A stretch of DNA of 18,520 nucleotides from Treponema sp. (GTDB taxonomy: Bacteria; Spirochaetota; Spirochaetia; Treponematales; Treponemataceae): positions 1 to 18,520 of the forward strand of contig JAEDFM010000041.1 of the NCBI GenBank assembly GCA_016292805.1, read 5' to 3'. Positions 13,223 through 18,520 of this stretch are shown in pieces. Numbering within the stretch: position 1 is the stretch's first letter; the number at the start of each line of letters is the position of its first letter. The notes under the pieces were generated by a model. That model did no database searches. It saw only the letters and a program-made list of their open reading frames with translations, and was not told where the DNA came from. The position numbers and the translations under genes are program-made.

Positions 13223-14833
13223 ATGATTAAAGAAATAACTATTACTGTAAAACCTGAAGAAGAAAAAAATCTAAAGCTTCATAAATCCCTTGCATTAAAA
13301 GAAATTAAAAAAAACGGTGGAAGCATTCCTTCTGGAGAAGCTGTCCTTGTATTCGTAAAAAAATCTATTGATGCACGCCATGGTCAGCTTAAGCTGCACC
13401 TTCGCTATAAAGTTTACATTGGAGAAACTCCAGATGAAGCAACTCAGAAAGGTCAGAATCAGCTGCCAGAATGGAAAACTGCAAGTGGAAATAAATCAGT
13501 AATAATTATTGGTGCAGGCCCTGCCGGTCTTTTTGGTGCACTTACTTTGCTGGAAAAAGGAATTAAACCTGTAATTATTGAACGGGGAAAAATGACTCCT
13601 GAACGCAAAAAAGATATTGCTTTAATCAGTACAAAAGGTCTGGTAAACAGCGACAGCAATTACTGCTTTGGAGAAGGCGGTGCCGGTACTTTTTCTGACG
13701 GTAAACTTTATACCAGAAGTAACAAGCGTGGAAACATTGACCGTATCCTGCAGATTTTTGCTTACTTTGGTGCCGATAAAAAAATTCTTACAGATGCTCA
13801 TCCTCATATTGGAACAAATAAACTGCCACAGGTAATAAACAATATGCGTAACAAAATTATTGAGTTAGGTGGGGAGTTTTATTTTAATACACGGGCAACT
13901 GAACTTTTGGGAAGCAATGCTTCTGTAACAGGTGTTCGCACAATTAATGTTCATACAAATGAAGAAAAAATTTTTACTGCAGATGCAGTTGTTCTGGCTA
14001 CCGGTCATTCAGCATCTGACATTTATCATATGGTGGCAAAAATGAATCCAGCTTCTTTGGAAGCAAAAACTTTTGCAGTGGGAGTTCGTGTTGAGCATCC
14101 TCGCGTTCTTATTGATGCAATTCAGTATCACGGAATGCCAAAAGGAGAACTGGGCGCAGCAGAATATAGAGTTACAGCTCAAGTAGAAGAACGAGGAGTT
14201 TATTCATTCTGTATGTGTCCTGGTGGATTTGTAGTTCCTTCTTCCAGCGGACCAGATGAAATTGTTGTAAACGGAATGAGTGCTGCAGAACGAAACTCTA
14301 AATGGTCAAACGCAGCAATTGTTGTAGAAACCAGGCCAGAAGACATTCCTGCAGAATACATTGCTCAGGCAAAAACAGATGGTTGTACAGCACTGGCAGG
14401 ATTGTACTTTAGAACAACTTTGGAAAAAGCTGCAAAGGACAACGGTCAGGGTCAGGCTGCTCCTGCACAACGCCTTACAGATTTTCTTGATAACAAAAAA
14501 TCTAAGGACTTGCCTGTTTCAAGTTTTACAGCCGGACTTGTATGCTCTAATCTTAATTCCTGGATGCCACCACAAATTACAACCCGCCTTGCACAGGGCT
14601 TTAAAATAATCAATAAAAACATGAAAGGTTTTATTTGCGAAGATGCACTTATGATTGCCATTGAAACAAGAACCAGCACTCCAGTTCGCATTTTACGAGA
14701 CAAAGAAACCTGCGAATGCTGTGGAATTAAAAACCTCTATCCTGCAGGCGAAGGTTCAGGCTATTCTGGCGGAATTGTATCCAGTGCTATGGATGGAGAA
14801 AATATTTGTCAGAAGATTATTAATCGAATATAA
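13223..14833 (+). CDS. FAD-dependent dehydrogenase (COG2509-like)
   Basis: This 536-residue flavoprotein has an N-terminal region of about 90 residues followed by a Rossmann FAD-binding motif, GAGPAG at 97-102 with the acidic end of beta-2 at E120. Later family features are FGEGGAGTFSDGKLYTRS, VLATGHSASD, and the C-terminal ETRTSTPVRILRD and YPAGEGSGYSGGIVSSAMDG, where the last closes the FAD site. It belongs with large uncharacterised NAD(P)/FAD-dependent dehydrogenases; the substrate is unknown. Two nearby ATGs (13214 and 13223) are possible. The second is preferred because the first overlaps the -10 box, and GGAA precedes the second by 5 nt. The LuxR-type regulator follows 9 bp later, with its own promoter inside the end of this gene. 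Confidence 0.87.
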   Translation: MIKEITITVKPEEEKNLKLHKSLALKEIKKNGGSIPSGEAVLVFVKKSIDARHGQLKLHLRYKVYIGETPDEATQKGQNQLPEWKTASGNKSVIIIGAGPAGLFGALTLLEKGIKPVIIERGKMTPERKKDIALISTKGLVNSDSNYCFGEGGAGTFSDGKLYTRSNKRGNIDRILQIFAYFGADKKILTDAHPHIGTNKLPQVINNMRNKIIELGGEFYFNTRATELLGSNASVTGVRTINVHTNEEKIFTADAVVLATGHSASDIYHMVAKMNPASLEAKTFAVGVRVEHPRVLIDAIQYHGMPKGELGAAEYRVTAQVEERGVYSFCMCPGGFVVPSSSGPDEIVVNGMSAAERNSKWSNAAIVVETRPEDIPAEYIAQAKTDGCTALAGLYFRTTLEKAAKDNGQGQAAPAQRLTDFLDNKKSKDLPVSSFTAGLVCSNLNSWMPPQITTRLAQGFKIINKNMKGFICEDALMIAIETRTSTPVRILRDKETCECCGIKNLYPAGEGSGYSGGIVSSAMDGENICQKIINRI

Positions 14834-14834
14834 T
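14806..14834 (+). promoter_or_regulatory. Near-consensus promoter inside the dehydrogenase 3' end
   Basis: TTGTCA at 14806-14811, a 17-bp spacer and TATAAT at 14829-14834 match the housekeeping consensus at 11 of 12 positions. The -10 box overlaps the dehydrogenase TAA stop. Eight bases separate it from the ATG at 14843, so transcription should begin at or within 2 nt of that ATG. Confidence 0.68.
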
Positions 14835-14842
14835 TTAAAATT

Positions 14843-15601
14843 ATGGAAAAACGATGGATTACAACGGAGAGGGTTGTAGCTATCACAGCTTCTGTATTTT
14901 TGTCAGTTGCATTTATTGTTAGCATTATTATTGGCGGCGAACCAAAGTGCATTATTCCACACACTGAAATTTTTATTCCTTGTGTGCATTTAGTTTGCGT
15001 AACACTTGCAATTATTTGTATATTTGTTCCACGCTTTTATTTACAGTTTATGATCATGCAGATTGAATCAGTTCTTACTATTCTAACTGCACTTCCATTT
15101 TTAGGTATCTTCCTCTTTTATGGTTCGGTTTTTATTTTCATGTGTCAGCAATACACAATGAAACATATAATTAGAGCTCTTTCTTTTTTTGGAGTAATTC
15201 ATGTTATTGCTCTGGTATTAACCTACCCTCATGGAGTACCAATGACATTTGTTACTATTGCCTGTTCAATTTTCTATGCCAGCTTCTTTGTATGGATTTA
15301 TGTAATTCTTAAAACAAAGTTTTCATGCTTTACACCATCAAGAATTTCTTACCATTCAACTATCAGTAATAAGTTACCTGGTACAGAACTTAAACTGTCA
15401 GACTTTAAGCTTAACGAAAGACAACGTACTTTCATAATTGAAAACCTTCACAATCAGCTTTCATATAAAGCTCTTAGCGAAAAATATAATGTAAGTGTTT
15501 CAACTGTAAAAAAAGAATTTTCCCACATATTTGATGTATTTGGAGTTTCCAAACAGGAAGAATTACATCTGCTGCTTTTACAGTATCAGGTAATTGAGTA
15601 A
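14843..15601 (+). CDS. Membrane-anchored LuxR-type HTH regulator
   Basis: This 252-residue protein has about five to six hydrophobic helices (about 11-31, 44-63, 68-100 as one or two, 110-128, 134-156) and then a cytoplasmic LuxR/GerE-type helix-turn-helix at about 185-245. The last includes LNERQRTFIIENL, YKALSEKYNVSVSTVKKEFS and a final helix, VSKQEELHLLL. The membrane part is not a recognised sensor family. A fused membrane-HTH architecture suggests direct signal-to-DNA regulation, possibly of neighbouring genes. There is no ribosome-binding site before the ATG, only the -10 box, which points to leaderless translation. A strong terminator follows 30 bp after the stop. Confidence 0.8.
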   Translation: MEKRWITTERVVAITASVFLSVAFIVSIIIGGEPKCIIPHTEIFIPCVHLVCVTLAIICIFVPRFYLQFMIMQIESVLTILTALPFLGIFLFYGSVFIFMCQQYTMKHIIRALSFFGVIHVIALVLTYPHGVPMTFVTIACSIFYASFFVWIYVILKTKFSCFTPSRISYHSTISNKLPGTELKLSDFKLNERQRTFIIENLHNQLSYKALSEKYNVSVSTVKKEFSHIFDVFGVSKQEELHLLLLQYQVIE

Positions 15602-15630
15602 ATCAAAAATCTAAAAATCAATTTAAAACA

Positions 15631-15661
15631 AAAAAGCCTGCATCTAAATTGCAGGCTTTTT
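15631..15661. terminator. Rho-independent terminator after the LuxR-type regulator
   Basis: AAAAAGCCTGCA and TGCAGGCTTTTT form a perfect 12-bp stem with a 7-nt loop, with the T-run within the stem. Its symmetry makes it usable from either side. Confidence 0.93.
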
Positions 15662-15714
15662 GTTACAGTGTAGAAAAAAATTTGGCCAAAACATTGGCAG
15701 ACTTTTTTAAATCA

Positions 15715-15764
15715 CCTATAAAAGGCGGTCTAAATAATTCTTAATTGACCGTCTTTTTTATAGG
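15715..15764. terminator. Second hairpin with T-run in the 365-bp gap
   Basis: AAAGGCGGTC pairs with GACCGTCTTT (one G-U) around a 16-nt loop, followed by TTTATAGG; CCTATA and TATAGG extend the base. It looks like a terminator, but the regulator already has one 50 bp upstream, so it may end an unannotated short RNA or be a backup. Between and beyond these hairpins (15662-15714, 15765-15887) I see only AT-rich sequence without a gene. Confidence 0.6.
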
Positions 15765-15887
15765 CTTAATAAACTCTCCAATGCCCGGTATAAACCGATA
15801 TATAAAAAAGAAGGAACAATTACTTTTTAATCTTGTATAAATCTTAAGTTTTATAAAAAAAAATTACAACAAAAAATAATAAATAAC

Positions 15888-15927
15888 AAAAAAAATAACC
15901 TTAGTTATTCAAAAATAACCAAGGTTA
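15888..15927 (-). terminator. Terminator of the amino-acid ABC operon
   Basis: On the minus strand TAACCTTGGTT pairs with AACTAAGGTTA (11 bp, one G-U), then eight T follow. It lies 40 bp after the ATPase stop. Confidence 0.85.
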
Positions 15928-15966
15928 CCCTATTTTTTATTAAATGTTCTATTTTAGAAGAGAAAT

Positions 15967-16689
15967 TTACAACACAGCTTTTAAAAATTGCTGTAATCTT
16001 TCGCTTTTTGGGTGCTGAAAAATCTGTTCTGGAGTTCCTTCTTCAGCAATATAACCACCGTCCATAAAAATAACTCGGTCTGCAACCTCCCGGGCAAAGC
16101 CCATTTCGTGAGTTACAATAGCCATAGTCATTCCTTCATTAGCCAGATCCTTAATTACATTAAGAACTTCGCCTACCATTTCAGGATCCAGCGCAGAAGT
16201 TGGTTCATCAAAAAGAATTACCTCAGGATCCATTGCCAAGGAACGCACAATAGCGATTCTCTGTTTCTGACCGCCACTTAAAGTAGATGGATACACATTT
16301 GCTTTATCCTGCAAACCTACCCTTTCCAAAAGTTTCATTGCATGTTCTTCGGCCTGAGCCTTAGTTTTAAGCTTAAGAGATACTGGTGCAAGTGTAATAT
16401 TTTCCAGAACTGTAAGATGTGGGAAAAGATTAAAATGTTGAAATACCATTCCCATCTTCTGGCGGCATTTATCAAGATCAGCTTTTGGATCTGCCATATC
16501 AACGCCGTCAAAAAGTATATGACCTCCATTTGGAGTTTCCAGTCTGTTTAGACAACGGAGGAATGTACTTTTACCTGAACCAGAAGGCCCAATAACAACA
16601 ATCTTTTCACCCTTTTCAATATTAATTGAAAGGTCTTTAATTACATGTAAATCACCAAAACTGATTTTAAGATTCTTAACTTCTATCAC
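15967..16689 (-). CDS. Polar amino-acid ABC transporter ATPase (GlnQ-type)
   Basis: This 240-residue cytoplasmic ATPase energises amino-acid uptake. All motifs are present: Walker A GPSGSGKST (34-42), Q-loop MVFQHFNLFPHLTV, signature LSGGQKQR, Walker B VILFDEP and switch THEMG. The sequence is typical of the GlnQ/ArtP/HisP group. The start is GTG at 16689, overlapping the permease by 14 nt. An AAGG lies about 10 nt upstream, so translation is probably coupled. It is the last gene of the operon and is followed by a terminator. The amino acid carried cannot be told from the ATPase. Confidence 0.95.
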   Translation of the reverse strand: MIEVKNLKISFGDLHVIKDLSINIEKGEKIVVIGPSGSGKSTFLRCLNRLETPNGGHILFDGVDMADPKADLDKCRQKMGMVFQHFNLFPHLTVLENITLAPVSLKLKTKAQAEEHAMKLLERVGLQDKANVYPSTLSGGQKQRIAIVRSLAMDPEVILFDEPTSALDPEMVGEVLNVIKDLANEGMTMAIVTHEMGFAREVADRVIFMDGGYIAEEGTPEQIFQHPKSERLQQFLKAVL

Positions 16690-17359
16690 TGCGTGCCAAC
16701 CTTTTTTCTACAATTCCAAAAATTTCTGTAAGACCGACTGTAAGAATTAAATAGATTACAGCACAAGTCAAAAGTGGAATCCAGGCGTTGTAAGTTGAGT
16801 TACGAATCATATCGCCGGCTTTAGTTAAATCCATAACAGCAATAAAGCTTGCTACAGATGTCTCTTTAATCAATACAATAAATTCACTGGTGTAAGTAGG
16901 AAGAACAGCTTTTACTGCCTGAGGCAAAACAATCTTAAACAAAGTCTGCCATTTACTTAATCCAAGTGAACGACCTGCTTCTGTTTGGCCACGGTCTATT
17001 CCCTGAATTCCTGCACGGAAAATTTCTGTACAATAAGCTCCCGAATTAAATCCATATGCTAAAATTGCAACAACAAGTCTTGGAAGTCTTAAAGGTGCAA
17101 AAATAACAAAATAGAAAATCATCAGCTGAGTTGCTAAAGGGATACCGCGAAGAATTGTGGTATACAAATTAGCAAAAGCTTTTGCAATCTTATTATCAGA
17201 AATTTTCATAAGGGCAAAAATACAGCCCAAAATTGTTCCAATAAGAATTGCGCAGATTGCAATTAACAATGTTATGCCAAGGCCTTTAAAAATAAGGACA
17301 TAACGTTCACCGGCAATCATTGTGTCATAAATTGTTTGAAGTAATGTTCTCTGATCCAT
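16676..17359 (-). CDS. Polar amino-acid ABC transporter permease (HisM/GlnP-type)
   Basis: This 227-residue inner-membrane permease is of the His/Glu/Gln/Arg family. It has about five membrane helices (about 20-50, 62-80 weak, 86-112, 150-176, 190-217). The coupling EAA loop is in GIDRGQTEAGRSLGLSKWQTLFKIVLPQA, read as TEAGRSLGLS plus the downstream LPQA, and it docks the ATPase. RGIPLATQLMIFYF and FNSGAYCTEIFRAGI are family motifs. The ATG follows AGGA by about 6 nt. Only one permease gene is present, so a homodimer is expected. The binding-protein gene lies 78 bp upstream, across a hairpin. Confidence 0.94.
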   Translation of the reverse strand: MDQRTLLQTIYDTMIAGERYVLIFKGLGITLLIAICAILIGTILGCIFALMKISDNKIAKAFANLYTTILRGIPLATQLMIFYFVIFAPLRLPRLVVAILAYGFNSGAYCTEIFRAGIQGIDRGQTEAGRSLGLSKWQTLFKIVLPQAVKAVLPTYTSEFIVLIKETSVASFIAVMDLTKAGDMIRNSTYNAWIPLLTCAVIYLILTVGLTEIFGIVEKRLARSDRS

Positions 17360-17370
17360 CTGGTTCCTGC

Positions 17371-17405
17371 TAAAAAAATAAGACCGATAGAAAAACTCTA
17401 CCGGC
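17371..17405 (-). terminator. Intra-operon hairpin between binding protein and permease
   Basis: On the minus strand GCCGGTAGA pairs with TCTATCGGT (with two wobble or weak pairs), then CTTATTTTTTT follows. It resembles a leaky terminator that would leave the binding protein more abundant than the membrane complex. Confidence 0.6.
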
Positions 17406-17437
17406 CTCCCTAATATACTTAGATTATATTAGATATT

Positions 17438-18214
17438 TTATTTACGTACAATAATAACCTGTTCAGAAGCAAAATATGGAACTGAAAAGTTTACATTCTT
17501 TTTGCGTTCTTCTGTTACTGACATACCTGCAGCAATGAAGTCGATTGTATCTGCCTGAAGAGCTGGAATAAGACTGTCAAAAGCCATATCTACAACTTCA
17601 AGTTTTGCACCACATGTATCAGCAATTTTTTCACCCATTGTAATATCAAAACCAACAATGTTTTTTCCTTCAACATATTCAAATGGAGGGAAAGCTGCAT
17701 TAGTTCCTAATTTTACAGTTCCATCTGTTTTTTCAGATTTGAAAGCAGGAATCTTAATGTTTCCGTCAACTGGCATAAATGCATTTACCAATTCTTCATA
17801 CTGACCACTGTCTTTCATTGTAGTGATTGTTTTATTAATTGCAGCAAGAAGTTCATCATTTCCTTTCTTTACAGCAATTGCATATTCTTCTTTGTTGTCT
17901 GCAAAATATGGATCGCGAACAATTTTCAAATCAGAATTGCGGCTAACAATTTCAAGTGCAGGAAGTTCATCAAGAACAACTGCATCCAATGTTCCATTCT
18001 TCAAATCCAAAGCAGCATCAATACCACTTTTAAAACCTGCTACGGAAGCAGCCTTTGACTCATTCTGAGCCCAGGCATCACCCGTTGTACCAGACTGAAC
18101 ACCAATCTTTTTTCCTTCAAGATCAGCAATACCATTAATAATAACCTCTTTTTTTGCACAACCAGCAAACATTACACAAGCTAAAGCTGCAGCAAATAAA
18201 ACGCTTTTTTTCAT
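17438..18214 (-). CDS. Amino-acid-binding lipoprotein with circularly permuted SBP_bac_3 domain
   Basis: This 258-residue lipoprotein (lipobox FAGC, C19) captures an amino acid for the adjacent permease. The fold's parts are in swapped order. Residues 28-147 are the usual second half: ADLEGKKIGVQSGTTGD, then DAVVLDELPA with ligand-type D82, then the C-terminal helix DSGQYEELVNAFM. A linker (about 148-166) leads to residues 167-258, the usual first half: LGTNAAFPPFEYVEGKNIVG, then FIAAGMSVTEERKKNVNFSV with R237, ending EQVIIVRK, where a normal protein continues into the domain that here comes first. All ligand motifs are kept. ATG 18214 is chosen for GGAG 6 nt upstream over ATG 18226. The ligand is unknown. 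Confidence 0.9.
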   Translation of the reverse strand: MKKSVLFAAALACVMFAGCAKKEVIINGIADLEGKKIGVQSGTTGDAWAQNESKAASVAGFKSGIDAALDLKNGTLDAVVLDELPALEIVSRNSDLKIVRDPYFADNKEEYAIAVKKGNDELLAAINKTITTMKDSGQYEELVNAFMPVDGNIKIPAFKSEKTDGTVKLGTNAAFPPFEYVEGKNIVGFDITMGEKIADTCGAKLEVVDMAFDSLIPALQADTIDFIAAGMSVTEERKKNVNFSVPYFASEQVIIVRK

Positions 18215-18249
18215 AAAAAACTCCATTAATAATAAGTTTTAATTAGTAA

Positions 18250-18278
18250 ATAATAATAATTTTAAAATATATAAGCAA
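18250..18278 (-). promoter_or_regulatory. Promoter of the amino-acid ABC operon (TTGCTT, 17 bp, TATTAT)
   Basis: On the minus strand TTGCTT and TATTAT (five of six) are 17 bp apart. The start would be near 18243, leaving a leader of about 29 nt that includes the GGAG site. Confidence 0.62.
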
Positions 18279-18321
18279 CCTTTTTTTTATACTTCTTTTC
18301 TATATATAATAATTTATTTAA

Positions 18322-18349
18322 TTGACATTTTATCAGATTATGTCATGAT
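18322..18349 (+). promoter_or_regulatory. Promoter candidate with palindrome before the acyl-CoA ligase gene
   Basis: A perfect TTGACA at 18322-18327 is followed after 16 bp by CATGAT (four of six). TGACAT (18323-18328) and ATGTCA (18340-18345) form a perfect inverted repeat with an 11-bp spacer across the promoter, a possible operator. Confidence 0.45.
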
Positions 18350-18381
18350 GTAATTAGAAAAATTATAAAGGAGAATATGGT

Positions 18382-18520
18382 ATGCCAAAATTTACTTTTG
18401 ATAAAAGCCTTCCTCATAATATTCCTCTTCTGTTCAAAAAACGGGCAAAAGAATATCCTGAAACAAATCTTCAGGCTGCCAAAAATAAAGCAGGAAAATT
18501 TGAATACTACACATACAGTA
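18382..18520 (+). CDS. Probable AMP-forming acyl-CoA ligase, N-terminus (partial)
   Basis: Forty-six codons are visible before the window ends. The ATG follows AAGGAG by 8 nt. The sequence NIPLLFKKRAKEYPETNLQA with a following GKFEYYTYS resembles the start of long-chain acyl-CoA synthetases (AMP-binding enzymes), which open with a short helix and the strand that receives the acyl substrate. The catalytic motifs lie outside the window, so this rests on the N-terminal pattern alone. It diverges from the ABC operon. Confidence 0.55.
   Translation, partial: MPKFTFDKSLPHNIPLLFKKRAKEYPETNLQAAKNKAGKFEYYTYS

Noticed and set aside
15765..15887. AT-rich interval between hairpins, considered for a small gene or promoter.
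   Set aside because: No open frame with a ribosome-binding site and no convincing promoter pair; only A- and T-runs are visible.

Overview
The window looks like part of the chromosome of a low-GC anaerobic spirochaete, most likely a host-associated Treponema. This is inferred from AT-rich coding DNA, the kind of proteins encoded (a CHASE2-type cyclase, relaxed lipoprotein signals, a FAH-like DUF5718-type protein, a CXXC/4Fe-4S redox module) and short GC-rich intergenic repeats. No rRNA or tRNA gene, phage, insertion sequence or CRISPR array was seen.

Layout from left to right. (1) 1-1618, plus strand: a tightly coupled redox cluster. It has the 3' end of an unidentified gene, a periplasmic TlpA-like thioredoxin, a 45-residue membrane peptide ending in a CxxC motif, and a polytopic 4Fe-4S protein. 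(2) 1590-5701, minus strand: pyrimidine synthesis, transcribed pyrB, pyrI, pyrC, then a FAH-fold (DUF5718-like) gene. A 454-bp repeat-rich insert separates pyrB from pyrI. (3) 5702-7181: pyrB and pta diverge from a shared region that also holds a possible gene remnant; pta ends in a strong bidirectional terminator. (4) 7197-9480, minus strand: purM and purN, separated by a GxxExxY-family pseudogene with an in-frame amber codon and flanked by inverted repeats. (5) 9596-13159, minus strand: an SH3-domain protein, an M48 metalloprotease lipoprotein and a CHASE2-class III adenylate cyclase, apparently one operon. (6) 13223-15601, plus strand: an FAD-dependent dehydrogenase and a membrane-anchored LuxR-type regulator, followed by terminators. 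(7) 15967-18214, minus strand: a polar amino-acid ABC transporter (binding protein, permease, ATPase). (8) 18382-end, plus strand: the start of a probable acyl-CoA ligase.

The most striking observation is in the ABC transporter. Its binding lipoprotein has the two halves of the SBP_bac_3 fold in swapped order, so it appears to be a natural circular permutant. Other notable points are a near-consensus promoter that would make the LuxR-type regulator mRNA leaderless, a divergent pair of -10 boxes each 7 nt from a start codon, the broken GxxExxY cassette between purM and purN, and the repeat block inside the pyr cluster.

How the genes work together: pyrB/pyrI/pyrC carry out steps 2-3 of UMP synthesis, purN/purM carry out steps 3 and 5 of IMP synthesis, and pta serves acetate or acetyl-CoA energy metabolism. 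The transporter imports an amino acid. The SH3-M48-cyclase operon may link envelope state to cAMP. All assignments come from motifs read by eye; no database search was run.
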